Assembly (NCBI GenBank): GCA_009837445.1 | Contig: VXTM01000040.1 | Span: 1-47,314 of the forward strand | Reading direction: 5' to 3' | Length of the DNA: 47,314 nucleotides | Source of the DNA: Acidimicrobiaceae bacterium | GTDB lineage: Bacteria; Actinomycetota; Acidimicrobiia; Acidimicrobiales; Aldehydirespiratoraceae | Part shown: piece after piece, positions 1-8,027 of the stretch | How positions within the stretch are numbered: the stretch's first letter is position 1 | Layout of the letters: each line of letters begins with the position of its first letter | Program-made: the position numbers and the translations under genes | Notes under the pieces: model-generated | Told to the model about the DNA's origin: nothing | Database searches by the model: none | What the model saw: only the letters and a program-made list of their open reading frames with translations

Positions 1-1534
1 GCGGCTGCGGGCGCGGCTGGGGTTGGGTTGGGGGTCGCGGCGCGGGCTGGCGCTGGGGGTGCGGCTGGGGGGACTGGCCCGGTCGGGGCCCGTAGGGCTG
101 GTGCTGGGGTTGTTGACCCGGTCGAGGTTGCACCGGCTGGAGTCGGGGCTGGGGGTGTTGGCCCGGTTGGGGCTGGGGTCGCCGGGCCGGCTGCGGCTGC
201 TGGGGTGCGGGCCGGGACTGCGGCACCACGGGCCGCGGGCGGTAGGGCTCGCCCAGGATGGCGGGGTCGAACCCGGCCGAAACCAGCCGGGCCAGCGGCT
301 CGCCGTCGGGCTCGAACGGCTTCACGTACACCCCCACGCCGTCGGGTCCGGGGGCGAATACCTCCGAGGTGACCACCCGGCCCTCCTCGTAGCCGACGAC
401 CTCCCGGATTGACGTGACCGCCCGGCGCCCGTCGGGCAGCTTCTTGATGTACACCAGCAGGTGCAGCACCTCGGAGATCTCGCGCAGTACCGAGTCGGGG
501 GTCGGGGAGTCCGGGGAGCGCTGGGCGTAGATGAGCATCTTGTTGATGGCCGCCCGGGTGCTGCCGGCGTGGATGGTGCCCAGCGATCCGTCGTTGCCGA
601 TGCCCATCGACTGCAGCAGCTGCATCACCTCGCCGCCGCGCACCTCGCCCACGATCACCCGGTCCGGCGACATCCGCAGTGCGGCCCGGCACAGGTCATA
701 CATCGAAATCTCGCCCAGGCCCTCGGTGTTGGACGTGCGGGTCTCGAGCGCCAGGGTGCGCTCATGGAGCCCCGAGGACCGCAGATGCAACTCCAGGGTG
801 TCCTCGATGGTGACGATGAGCTCGGACTGGGGGACCTCCGACAGCAGCGCCCGCAGCAGGGTCGTCTTGCCTGCACCGGTGCCCCCGACCACCAGCATGT
901 TGGCCGGGTTGGGAGGGCGCACCGCAGCCCGGAGCACCGCGGTCATCTCGGGGGTGACCGTGCCGTAGCCCTCAAGCTTCTCCAGCGCCGACTGAAGCAT
1001 GCGGTGGCGGCGGATCACCACCGAGGTCCGCTCGGCCACCGCGGTCACCGCGAACAGCCGATGTCCCGAGGCCAGGCGCAGATCGAGGATCGGCGCGGCC
1101 GTGTCGAAACGCCGCGACGTGTGGCCGGCGGTGGCCGCGAGGTGGCGGATCATCATCACCAGCTCCTCCTCGCTACCGGCCAGGGGCGGCCCCGACACGC
1201 GGTCGCCGTTGGCCAGCGACAGGATCACTTTGTCGTGGCCGAGGATGTGGATGTTCTCCACGTCCTCGCGCTCCAGCAGCGGCACCAACGCGCCACCGCC
1301 CATGATCCCCCGGACCTGGGACCGGAACTCCCGCTCGTCCTCGTCGGACAGCCTTGTCCTGCCCGCGAGCAGCGCCGAGGTGTTGTAGTCGCGGACGATG
1401 CTCTCCGCGATGTCCATGAGCTGCCTGTCGATGGCGTCGGCCGGAAGTTTCTGCCGCTCCAGCTCCAGAAACTGCTGAAGGAGCCGCTCGTGCGACTGCT
1501 GGAAGAGCTCTAGGCCGAGACTCGCGTCTGACAT
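1..1534 (-). CDS. tadA: TadA/CpaF-type pilus assembly ATPase, 3' end cut by window edge
   Basis: Secretion ATPase of the PulE/VirB11 superfamily that would power assembly of Flp/Tad pili from the cytoplasmic face of the membrane. The frame opens at ATG 1534 (MSDASLGLEL) and stays open to the left edge, so about 511 residues are visible. Seen: Walker A GGTGAGKTT near residue 223, Asp box IEDTLELH near 243, Walker B-like DRVIVGEVRGGE near 291-302, and His box TIHAGSTRAAINKM near 320. From about residue 425 the chain becomes a proline/glutamine-rich tail of at least 85 residues that is not part of the usual CpaF fold and continues past the edge. The gene starts 22 bp after the TadZ-like gene stop, in the same operon. 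The family call is firm; the tail's function is unknown. Confidence 0.93.
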   Translation of the reverse strand, partial: MSDASLGLELFQQSHERLLQQFLELERQKLPADAIDRQLMDIAESIVRDYNTSALLAGRTRLSDEDEREFRSQVRGIMGGGALVPLLEREDVENIHILGHDKVILSLANGDRVSGPPLAGSEEELVMMIRHLAATAGHTSRRFDTAAPILDLRLASGHRLFAVTAVAERTSVVIRRHRMLQSALEKLEGYGTVTPEMTAVLRAAVRPPNPANMLVVGGTGAGKTTLLRALLSEVPQSELIVTIEDTLELHLRSSGLHERTLALETRTSNTEGLGEISMYDLCRAALRMSPDRVIVGEVRGGEVMQLLQSMGIGNDGSLGTIHAGSTRAAINKMLIYAQRSPDSPTPDSVLREISEVLHLLVYIKKLPDGRRAVTSIREVVGYEEGRVVTSEVFAPGPDGVGVYVKPFEPDGEPLARLVSAGFDPAILGEPYRPRPVVPQSRPAPQQPQPARRPQPQPGQHPQPRLQPVQPRPGQQPQHQPYGPRPGQSPQPHPQRQPAPRPPTQPQPRPQP

Positions 1535-1556
1535 ACCGAGCGCGGGCCGGGCGCCC

Positions 1557-3014
1557 TCACCCGCCCCGGTGAGCAGTCATGTCGTCGGCGTTGGAGCCAT
1601 GCAGCTTGAGCGCCCAGTCCCGGAACGAGCCGGTGGGCTGGATGTTCGGCTTCGGCGGGGACTCGGGCTGGGCCGCCGGCGGCTGCGGCGGCGCCGCGAC
1701 GGGCTGCTCGTAGGGGGGAGCCGGTTGCTGGGGGTGAGGTGCGGGCTGCTCGTAGGGGGTAGCCGGGTGCTGGGTCTCGCTATAGGGGTCTGCCGGGTAT
1801 TGCGGCGGGGGGTAGGGCTGCCCGTAGGGGTCCGCCGGGTACTGGGGCGGGACGTATGGCTGCTCGTAGCCGGCCGGGTACTGGGGCTGCTCGTAGGGGT
1901 GCGCCGGGTACTGGGGCGGCACCTCAGGCGGCGGAGCCGGCTGGCCATATCCCGGATAGTCCTCCGGCGGCACTGGGGGCGGGGCCTGTCCGTAGCCTTC
2001 AAGTCCAACGGTGGGCGGCAGGTAGTGCGACTGGCCGGGCTGCGGCTCGGGAGCGGGCGGCAGGTCGTGCGGCTGACCGTGGCTCGCGGCAGCCGCGGGC
2101 GCCAACGGTGGGGCATAGCCGGGCGCGGGCTCCGGTGGTGCTGGCGGAGGCTGCCCGGCGTCGGCCGGATCCTGGATCGCGGGCGGCACGGGAGCCGGCG
2201 CCGCCACGCCGGCACCGCCGGCGGCCTCCGCGCCCTCGGTGTGACCCGGTGCGGCCGGCGCCGCGGAGCGCCGCCGCGACGTTTCCACGACGGGCGGATG
2301 GGCGAACCGGTAGAGCTCCTCGCCGACCTTCTCGAGGCTGGCCCGCCACTTCTTGGACTTGCGCTTGCCGCGGGCCATGTACGCCGAGAGGTCGCTGGCC
2401 ATGTCGGAGACGAACTCGATCGCGCCGCAGAAGGTCAGACCGCACGTCTCCAGCCACTCGTCCGGATCCATGGGCGACTTGCCGACCGATACCGCGCAGC
2501 CCACGGGCCCATCGCCGCCCTCGTCGGGGTTGAGCACGCCCTTCAGGTGCTCGAGGCTCGGCAGCTGACGCTTGGGTGCGCACACCGCCACCACTCCGGC
2601 CGCCGCGGTCGTGAGCGCCGAGGCCGCGGTGTCGGCGGTGATCCGGCCGCCGTCGATGACCACGGCCATCTCGTTCTCGGAGATCGCCCGCAGGTCCTCG
2701 GCGAAGCCCGAGAAGGTGTTGAAGATGCCGCGGGCTCCGGTGGGGCTGGCCGGGGCCGGCATCACGTGGAGGTTCTCGAACAGCACGTCCTGGGCGTGGT
2801 CGACCAGGTGGTTGCTCAGGACGGGAAGGCCCGACGCCACGAAGGACGCCGACCCGGGGGTGAACTGGATCCCCAAGTTGTGGCTCAGCGATCCGCCGGC
2901 GGGGTCCAACTCGATGAGCAGCACCTCGCGGCCGTCGGCGGCCCAGGTGGCCGCCAGGTGCATGGCGGTGGTCGAAGCTCCCGGCGAGCCCTGGGTGCTG
3001 TAGACGGTCAGCAT
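1557..3014 (-). CDS. TadZ/CpaE-like MinD-family ATPase with long Pro/Tyr-rich tail
   Basis: 485-residue ParA/MinD-like protein that would localise the Tad pilus machine at the inner face of the membrane. The N-terminal 240 residues hold the P-loop domain. The deviant Walker A reads STQGSPGASTTAMHLA (residues 6-21), so the usual catalytic lysine is replaced by Ala-Ser, as is common in CpaE/TadZ proteins. LLIELDPAGGSLSHN follows near residue 32, the switch region. Residues about 250-460 are low-complexity Pro/Ala/Gln/Tyr sequence with imperfect repeats such as QYPADPYGQP and PYEQPAP. A distinct end, FRDWALKLHGSNADDM, follows. It lies between the CpaB gene (55 bp upstream) and TadA (22 bp downstream). 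Core assignment is strong; the tail is unusual. Confidence 0.88.
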   Translation of the reverse strand: MLTVYSTQGSPGASTTAMHLAATWAADGREVLLIELDPAGGSLSHNLGIQFTPGSASFVASGLPVLSNHLVDHAQDVLFENLHVMPAPASPTGARGIFNTFSGFAEDLRAISENEMAVVIDGGRITADTAASALTTAAAGVVAVCAPKRQLPSLEHLKGVLNPDEGGDGPVGCAVSVGKSPMDPDEWLETCGLTFCGAIEFVSDMASDLSAYMARGKRKSKKWRASLEKVGEELYRFAHPPVVETSRRRSAAPAAPGHTEGAEAAGGAGVAAPAPVPPAIQDPADAGQPPPAPPEPAPGYAPPLAPAAAASHGQPHDLPPAPEPQPGQSHYLPPTVGLEGYGQAPPPVPPEDYPGYGQPAPPPEVPPQYPAHPYEQPQYPAGYEQPYVPPQYPADPYGQPYPPPQYPADPYSETQHPATPYEQPAPHPQQPAPPYEQPVAAPPQPPAAQPESPPKPNIQPTGSFRDWALKLHGSNADDMTAHRGG

Positions 3015-3069
3015 GGGATCGGTTCGTCGCTGCCGGCCGCTCGACTGCTGCTGGTGAAGCCGTTGGTCA

Positions 3070-3870
3070 TCATTGATCCTCGACGGGCACAGCCCCAGAT
3101 CCCACTTCGCCCAATTCTGCTATTCCGCCTGAGAGAGCCGGCGGAACGCTAGCGGCCTGTCTCTCCAACGCGTCGGCGATTTCAGCAGATGACAGATTGT
3201 GGCCCAGTTTCAGGATCGTGCGGTCGGCCGACTGGGTGAAACGATCAACGCTGGTCTTGATGTCGAGAGCCTGGTCGGGGGTGACCACGTAGAAGATGTC
3301 GTCGCCCTGGACGAACTCCAGCCGCAGCACCCCGATCAGGCCGAGCGCACCGGTCTCGCCGTCGAGGCCTTGGGACTCCCGGCCGAGCAGGGCCACCGTG
3401 TCACCGGTGTTCAGCGTGCCGAAGGGCGCCTCGGAGGCGGGCAGCCGGACCTGGATGAGAACCCTGTCCGCCTCTGACTCCGCCGACAGCGGAGGAGTCT
3501 CGAACAGGCCCTCGGTGACGAGGGTCCCGGCCGGGATCCGGCCAGTCGCCCACTTGCCGAGCACGCGGCCGCTCTGGTCGACGGTAAGGGCCGAAGCATT
3601 CCCCACGTCGGCCTCGACGATCATGAAGTCCGAGGCCCTGACCTCTTCCCAGCGCTGGATGGTGCGAGCCGTCATCAGGTACTCGGCCCGCTGGTCGACG
3701 CTCTGGAGCACGAACCAGAAGCCGGCCCCGGCCCCGAACACCAGCACCAGGCCCAGCACGAGCAGCCCGCCCCGCCGCTGCTTCTGCTGAGCGCCCGGAA
3801 CCGCGACCCGGCGCCGCTGGGCCGGCGCGGCCGCGGGCGCGCGCTCTCGCTGGGGGGGAGGATTGGTCAT
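3070..3870 (-). CDS. cpaB: CpaB/RcpC-like Tad pilus assembly protein (SAF domain)
   Basis: 266-residue membrane-anchored protein of the Flp pilus assembly CpaB/RcpC family. A Pro/Arg-rich cytoplasmic start (MTNPPPQRERAP) is followed by one transmembrane helix at about residues 35-56 (GLLVLGLVLVFGAGAGFWFV) and an extracytoplasmic SAF-like domain (YLMTARTIQRWEEVRASDF) plus the RcpC region. I chose ATG 3870. The frame is open 41 codons further upstream to 3993, but that stretch is Cys/Ala/Thr-rich, overlaps the AT-richer divergent promoter region and does not look like family sequence. It is the first gene of the operon CpaB -> TadZ -> TadA. Confidence 0.85.
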   Translation of the reverse strand: MTNPPPQRERAPAAAPAQRRRVAVPGAQQKQRRGGLLVLGLVLVFGAGAGFWFVLQSVDQRAEYLMTARTIQRWEEVRASDFMIVEADVGNASALTVDQSGRVLGKWATGRIPAGTLVTEGLFETPPLSAESEADRVLIQVRLPASEAPFGTLNTGDTVALLGRESQGLDGETGALGLIGVLRLEFVQGDDIFYVVTPDQALDIKTSVDRFTQSADRTILKLGHNLSSAEIADALERQAASVPPALSGGIAELGEVGSGAVPVEDQ

Positions 3871-4048
3871 GGGGCTCGCTACGAAGGTTGCCGCCCGGCA
3901 CGAAACGCCGCCGCGTCCGGCCGGGTAGGCACCAGCACAACTGTATACCGTGGTTGCTGTGAAGATTACTGTTGCTACGCATGAAGCTGCCACTTCATCT
4001 GCTCATACCGTGAACGGCCGACCGGGGCCCGCGGCCTAGCGGTGCTGC
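3871..4048. promoter_or_regulatory. Divergent Tad promoter region with small palindromes
   Basis: 178-bp spacer between the outward-reading CpaB operon and prepilin peptidase gene, visibly poorer in GC than its surroundings between about 3935 and 4015. It contains GTATAC (3943-3948), which gives TATACA on the minus strand as a possible -10. It also contains a perfect inverted repeat ATGAAG-6 nt-CTTCAT at 3981-3998 that could be an operator. A TAGCGG hexamer ends 6 nt before the GTG of the peptidase. Promoter assignment is inference from position and composition. Confidence 0.4.
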
Positions 4049-4543
4049 GTGGCCATCCCAGCGGCATGCGTGGCCGCCGCGGCCGTGGGGTGGCTGGCCG
4101 CCGGCGTGTGGCTGGCGGTGACCGACCTGCGCACCGGCCTGCTCCCGACCCGGGTGATCTGGCCCACCGCCGGAGGGGTGTGGGTGCTCTACGCGGTCGC
4201 GTCGCTGATCGAGGCCGAGCCAGCCGGCCTGATCGCAGCGGTCCTGGGCGCGGCCGTCTGCGGCGCGATCCTGGCCGCGGTCCACTTCACCCACCCGCCC
4301 TCGATGGGCTTCGGTGACGTCCGCTTGAGCGTCCTCAACGGTCTGCTGTGCGGCTGGTGGGGCTGGCAGGTCGCCCTAGTGGGCCTGCTGGCCGGGTTCG
4401 CGCTGGCCGTGCCCGAGGCCCTGATCGTGATCGTCCGCCACGGGATGAGGGCCACCCGCCCGCTCGGCCCCTACCTGATGGCCGGCGCGGCCGCAGTGGC
4501 GGCTTGGGCGATGGCCACGCGGGGCCTGGTCCCGGCGCGCTAG
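4049..4543 (+). CDS. A24-family prepilin peptidase (TadV/CpaA-like)
   Basis: 164-residue polytopic membrane aspartic protease that would cleave the leader of Flp prepilin. The two expected catalytic aspartates are present: Asp26 in AVTDLRTGLLP and Asp90 in MGFGDVRLS (the GxGD-type motif). About six hydrophobic segments are visible. The N-terminal methyltransferase domain of PilD-type enzymes is absent, as in TadV/CpaA. The GTG at 4049 is preferred; no strong Shine-Dalgarno is seen, and a TAGCGG hexamer 6 nt upstream would fit a leaderless start. It diverges from the CpaB operon and converges with the VOC gene 13 bp away. No pilin gene is visible here. Confidence 0.88.
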   Translation: MAIPAACVAAAAVGWLAAGVWLAVTDLRTGLLPTRVIWPTAGGVWVLYAVASLIEAEPAGLIAAVLGAAVCGAILAAVHFTHPPSMGFGDVRLSVLNGLLCGWWGWQVALVGLLAGFALAVPEALIVIVRHGMRATRPLGPYLMAGAAAVAAWAMATRGLVPAR

Positions 4544-4556
4544 GAGCCTGGACCGT

Positions 4557-5000
4557 TCAGGCGACCAGTTCGAAGTACTGCACCTCGACCATCAGCGGCA
4601 GCAGGTAGCGCACGTAGAAGCTGTGCAGCTTCAACACGGTGAAGTCCTCGACCTCGTAGCCGAGGATGTCCACCCGCCCGTCGCGGGCCGCGAACGCCTC
4701 GGCCCGGCGCAGCACCTCCTTCAGCTCGTCCAGGCTGTCGACCGCCATCCCGAAATGGTCGCCCCTGGGGGCCTGCATGGGGTTGTCGTCGGCGATGACG
4801 AACACGAACTGGTCGTAGGAGTGCACCCCCATCACCAGCCGCTTGCGGTCCTCGGTCATGGTGGGGTGCTCCTGCCAGCCGAACACCTCGCCGTAGAAGC
4901 GGGTGATGTCGGCCCGTCCGGCCTCGTCGAGCAGGTCGGCGGGCACGCTCATGGCCACGTGGTTGAAGCGGCCCGGGCCCTTGAAGTCGTCGGATGTCAC
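4557..5000 (-). CDS. VOC (glyoxalase/bleomycin resistance/dioxygenase) superfamily protein
   Basis: 147-residue cytosolic protein with the vicinal oxygen chelate fold: one betaalphabetabetabeta unit begins FNHVAMSVPADL and the second at GDHFGMAVDSLDELKEVL. Candidate metal ligands are His14 (FNHVAM), the His of GDHFGM and the Glu of MVEVQYFEL near the C-terminus. GTG start at 5000 overlaps the alcohol dehydrogenase stop by 4 bp (GTGA), so the two are probably translationally coupled. Third gene of the ligase-dehydrogenase-VOC operon. Substrate unknown: the family includes isomerases, extradiol dioxygenases and binding proteins. Confidence 0.75.
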   Translation of the reverse strand: MTSDDFKGPGRFNHVAMSVPADLLDEAGRADITRFYGEVFGWQEHPTMTEDRKRLVMGVHSYDQFVFVIADDNPMQAPRGDHFGMAVDSLDELKEVLRRAEAFAARDGRVDILGYEVEDFTVLKLHSFYVRYLLPLMVEVQYFELVA

Positions 5001-6025
5001 GGTTGCACCAGCACCTTTCCGGCCACCTCGCCCGAGCGCAAGCGGCCCATCGTTTCGAGGATCCCGTCGAGGCCGACGGGATCCGGCTCAAGCAGCACGT
5101 CCATCGGGAGCACGCCCGACGCGATCAGTTCCAGCGCGGCGGCCAGGCCGCCGGGGTCGTACTCGTAGGCCCCGGTCACCACCAGCTCGTTGAGGATCAT
5201 CCGGCTGGTGTCGAGCCTCGGATAGTCCATGCCGATGCCCACGATCACCATCGTCCCGCCCCCGGCGAGCTGGGTCAGGCCCGCCTGGGCGGCCTGGCGG
5301 GCCCCGGAGGTCTCGAACACCCACCCGACCGCGTCGGCGGCGACCTGGCCGGGATGGCCGGGCGCCTCCAGGTCGTCGGCCGGACGCACCGCGGCACCCA
5401 ACCGCCGGGCCAGGTCCTGGCGCCGCGGCTGGGGCTCCACCACGGTCACGTCGGCGTCCCGGGCAATAAGCACGGCCACAACCGCGGCTCCGATCGGGCC
5501 GCAGCCGAACACCAGGGCCTGCCCGCCCGGCTCGAAGGCCCCCCTCGTGACCGCGTGCATGGCCACCGCCAGCGGCTCGGCGTAGGCCGCCTCCCGCAGG
5601 CCGACCCCGTCGGGGACGGCGGTCAGGTTGCGGTGGTTGACGGCCAGGTAGCGGGCGAACGCGCCCGAGTGGTGGTCGTCCACTCCGGCGAGGGGGCGCT
5701 GGGTGCACAGGCCGGGCTGCCCGGCCCGGCAGTGCCGGCAGCGTCCGCACTCGACCCAGCCCCGTCCAATCACCGGGGTGCCTACGTCGATGCCGGCGTC
5801 GGCGCCGGCTGCGGCCACCCGTCCCGACCACTCGTGCCCGAGCACGGAGCCGGGCTCACCCCAGCCGTCGAGCACCATGTGCAGGTCGGTGCCGCACAGC
5901 CCGCAGTAGGCCACCTCCACCAGGGCGTCGCCGGGTCCCAGCACCGGGACGGGCACGTCTGCAAGCTCGAGTTCCCCTTGGCGCCGGTAGACGGCGGCCG
6001 CCATCGTGGTAGGCGTCGCGGTCAC
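4997..6025 (-). CDS. Zinc-dependent alcohol dehydrogenase (MDR family)
   Basis: 342-residue medium-chain dehydrogenase/reductase, probably NAD(P)-dependent, oxidising an alcohol or polyol. Seen: catalytic zinc ligands in YCGLCGTDLH and GHEWSGRV; structural zinc lobe CGRCRHCRAGQPGLC with four cysteines; and Rossmann motif VFGCGPIGAAVV followed by TVVEPQPRR. The GTG start at 6025 overlaps the upstream ligase stop by 4 bp (GTGA), and its own stop overlaps the VOC start. It resembles sorbitol/threonine dehydrogenase-like members, but the substrate cannot be set from the sequence. Operon context suggests it works on an intermediate that is later, or has been, CoA-activated. Confidence 0.88.
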   Translation of the reverse strand: MTATPTTMAAAVYRRQGELELADVPVPVLGPGDALVEVAYCGLCGTDLHMVLDGWGEPGSVLGHEWSGRVAAAGADAGIDVGTPVIGRGWVECGRCRHCRAGQPGLCTQRPLAGVDDHHSGAFARYLAVNHRNLTAVPDGVGLREAAYAEPLAVAMHAVTRGAFEPGGQALVFGCGPIGAAVVAVLIARDADVTVVEPQPRRQDLARRLGAAVRPADDLEAPGHPGQVAADAVGWVFETSGARQAAQAGLTQLAGGGTMVIVGIGMDYPRLDTSRMILNELVVTGAYEYDPGGLAAALELIASGVLPMDVLLEPDPVGLDGILETMGRLRSGEVAGKVLVQP

Positions 6026-7464
6026 GGGGCCGCTCCGGCTCGCTGGCTCGAACCTTCACGCAGGCGGGCGGCGAGCTTCATGCGGTCTACTTTGCCCGAT
6101 GCGAGCACGGGAAGCTCGTCCACAACCTCGATCCGCTCGGGCGTGATGAAGCGGGCCGCCCCCCGGCGGGTGAACCACTCCCGGCAGGCGGCCAGATCGA
6201 AGCCGCCGGGCGCCACCACGAAGGCGGCCACCCGCTCGCCCAGCCGGTCGTCGGGCTCGGCCACTGCGGCAGCCTGGAGCACCGCGGGATGGGCCTCCAG
6301 ATGCTGCTCCACCTCGGTCGCGGAGATGTTCTCGCCGCTGCGGATGATGCGGTCGCCGAGCCGGCCGGTGATGGTCACCCAGCCTTCGTCGAGGGTGGCC
6401 AGATCACCGGTGCGGAACCATCCGTCGACGAAGGCGGCCTTGGTGTCGGCCGGTTCGAGGTAGCCGCGGGCCAGCTCAGGCCCGGCCAGCCACAGCTCGC
6501 CTGAGGCATCGACCCTCATCCGGGACTCGCCGAAGGTCCGGCCGTCGGTGAGGATCATCCTCTCGGGTGGGTCGTCGAAGCGGGAAGTGGCGAAGGTGGG
6601 CGCCTCGGTGGAGCCGTAGGAGCGCTTCACCACCACGCCCAGCGTGTCCGCGGCCCGGCGGCAGAACGCGGGCGTCACCCCGGCGCCCCCGCAGGAGATC
6701 ATCCGCAGGGTGGCGGTGCGGGAGGGCTCGAAGCCGTCGCAGTCCATGAGGGTCGTGAACAGCGTGGGCGGCCCGACCATGTAGGTGACCGACTCCCGCT
6801 CGATCAGCCCCAGAGCCTCCTCGGGCTCCCAGCGGGCCATGAGCACCGTCTTCATCGCGGATGCCCCCGGCAGGAGCACTCCGTGCAGCAGCCCGGCCAC
6901 ATGTGCCAGCGGCGACGGCACCAGAGCGCAGTCGTCGCGGGTGAGGCCGTGGGCCCCGGCGAGCTGGACGGCCTTGTAGGCCAGGCTCCCGTGGGTGTGG
7001 ACCACCCCCCGGGGCGCCCCGGTGGAACCGGAGGTGAACATCACCACCGCGTCGTCGCCGGTGACGGCTCCGGCCGGAGCGCTGGCCGCGGTGCCGGCCT
7101 CGCCGGCCAGTTCATCCACGGACACCGGGCGGTAGCCGGGGGCGGGCGGGAAGTCGTCGCCCGCCACCACGGCCGCCGGCCGGGCCTGCTCCAGCGCCTG
7201 GACCAGCTGGTGGGAGCCGGCGGCCGGATGCAGCGCCACCGCCACCGCCCCGATCCGCCAGCAGGCCCGGTAGGCGACCACCGCGTCGACGCCGACCGGC
7301 AGCCGGAACGCCACCCGGTCACCCGGAGCCACATTCCGGGCCGTGAGCGCGGCCGCAACCGCCCCGACCCGGCTCCCGACTTCAGCCGACGAGTACCGGC
7401 CGCGGCTGTCCACGACCAGGTCGTCGCGGGCCAGCGCCACCGCCAGCAGCCCGTCGAGGGTCAT
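6022..7464 (-). CDS. AMP-dependent acyl-CoA synthetase/ligase
   Basis: 480-residue adenylate-forming enzyme that would activate a carboxylic acid with ATP and CoA. Motifs in order: P-loop FTSGSTGAPRGVVHTHG (about 143-159), YGSTEAPT (about 285), RTGDLATLDEGWV (about 373), hinge GRLGDRIIRSGENIS, and catalytic lysine in ASGKVDRMK near the C-terminus. It is at the short end for the family but has both N- and C-terminal domains. ATG 7464 lies 28 nt after a 52-nt inverted-repeat element. First gene of an overlapping operon with the alcohol dehydrogenase and VOC genes. Acid substrate unknown. Confidence 0.9.
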   Translation of the reverse strand: MTLDGLLAVALARDDLVVDSRGRYSSAEVGSRVGAVAAALTARNVAPGDRVAFRLPVGVDAVVAYRACWRIGAVAVALHPAAGSHQLVQALEQARPAAVVAGDDFPPAPGYRPVSVDELAGEAGTAASAPAGAVTGDDAVVMFTSGSTGAPRGVVHTHGSLAYKAVQLAGAHGLTRDDCALVPSPLAHVAGLLHGVLLPGASAMKTVLMARWEPEEALGLIERESVTYMVGPPTLFTTLMDCDGFEPSRTATLRMISCGGAGVTPAFCRRAADTLGVVVKRSYGSTEAPTFATSRFDDPPERMILTDGRTFGESRMRVDASGELWLAGPELARGYLEPADTKAAFVDGWFRTGDLATLDEGWVTITGRLGDRIIRSGENISATEVEQHLEAHPAVLQAAAVAEPDDRLGERVAAFVVAPGGFDLAACREWFTRRGAARFITPERIEVVDELPVLASGKVDRMKLAARLREGSSQRAGAAP

Positions 7465-7492
7465 CCCGGACCGTTCACACCGGTCGTCGAGA

Positions 7493-7544
7493 CGAAATTG
7501 GCGACGAAATGGTCCTCAGACACCCAATATCGGCACCAATTTCG
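7493..7544 (-). repeat. 52-bp inverted-repeat element, copy 1
   Basis: Intergenic element with perfect 9-bp outer arms CGAAATTGG and CCAATTTCG at its ends and a partly paired inner stem (GACGAAATGG facing CCCAATATCG). A second copy at 20421-20472 has exactly the same length and, by my alignment, 43 of 52 identical bases; most differences fall in the central loop. It lies 33 nt after the SnoaL-like gene stop and 28 nt before the ligase start on the minus strand. It could act as an RNA hairpin (stability, attenuation, translation) or be a REP/MITE-like repeat. No transposase is present. Confidence 0.8.
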
Positions 7545-7577
7545 GGGAGAGGCCAGCGCCGGGGCCGCATGACGCCC

Positions 7578-8027
7578 TCAGTCGGGCAGGCCGATGGGTT
7601 CGTCGCCGGTGAACACGATCTCCCGGCCGGCCACCTGCCAGCCGTCGGCGCCCCGGCGCAGGACGTCGTAGTAGCGGCCGGTCTGCAGGATCTTGTTGTC
7701 CTTGGCCACGAAGGCGAAGTCGGTGGTGGCGTTGGCGTCGTCGCCGTGCAGGTTGATCCGGGGCTCGCTGATCAGGTGCTTGCCCCGGAGCTCCTCCGTC
7801 TGGAACGGCTCGATCATGGCCCGCATCTCGGTCCGGCCCTGGGTCCGCCGCCCCATGACCGCGAACCGGCAGTCCTCGGTGTACAGCGAAGCCCACTCCT
7901 CGAAGTGGCCGTCATCGAGCCATTGGCAGCATCCCGCCAGCAGCCGGCGGATCGCGGCGGTGTCTATCAGCAACTGGATGGCGTCGGCCGTCGCCGCCGC
8001 CTCCAGGTTCTGAGCGGTCTCGTCCAT
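7578..8027 (-). CDS. SnoaL-like / NTF2-fold protein
   Basis: 149-residue protein with the pattern of the SnoaL-like domain: helical start (IQLLIDTAAIRRLLAGCCQWLDDGHFEEWASLYTED, cited here as residues about 19-53), the CRFAVMGRRTQGR strand-turn, and a beta-rich second half ending GWQVAGREIVFTGDE. The family covers small polyketide cyclases, ketosteroid-isomerase-like enzymes and ring-hydroxylating dioxygenase beta subunits. A TAGCGT hexamer ends 6 nt before the ATG, suggesting a leaderless transcript. It diverges from an acyl-CoA dehydrogenase and precedes the ligase operon by 113 bp. Catalytic role unassigned. Confidence 0.75.
   Translation of the reverse strand: MDETAQNLEAAATADAIQLLIDTAAIRRLLAGCCQWLDDGHFEEWASLYTEDCRFAVMGRRTQGRTEMRAMIEPFQTEELRGKHLISEPRINLHGDDANATTDFAFVAKDNKILQTGRYYDVLRRGADGWQVAGREIVFTGDEPIGLPD

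Noticed and set aside
461..1513. Long open frame on the plus strand opposite the TadA gene
   Set aside because: High GC makes antisense frames open; the protein is His/Arg/Gly-rich with no family signature, while the minus strand encodes a clear ATPase with all motifs.
1640..2100. Possible CRISPR-like or satellite repeat in the TadZ gene tail
   Set aside because: The periodicity comes from imperfect Pro/Tyr codon repeats in a coding frame; no constant repeat or spacer pattern.
1569..3152. 527-codon plus-strand frame opposite the TadZ-like gene
   Set aside because: Arg/Gly/Val-rich shadow of the proline-rich tail; no recognisable domain.
3871..3993. 41-codon upstream extension of CpaB
   Set aside because: Composition is unlike the family, lies in the AT-richer promoter region, and the Pro/Arg-rich start at 3870 followed by one helix is the normal layout.
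4546..4562. GCCTG-7 nt-CAGGC inverted repeat between the prepilin peptidase and VOC genes
   Set aside because: Only 5-bp arms and no U-tract; too weak to call a terminator.
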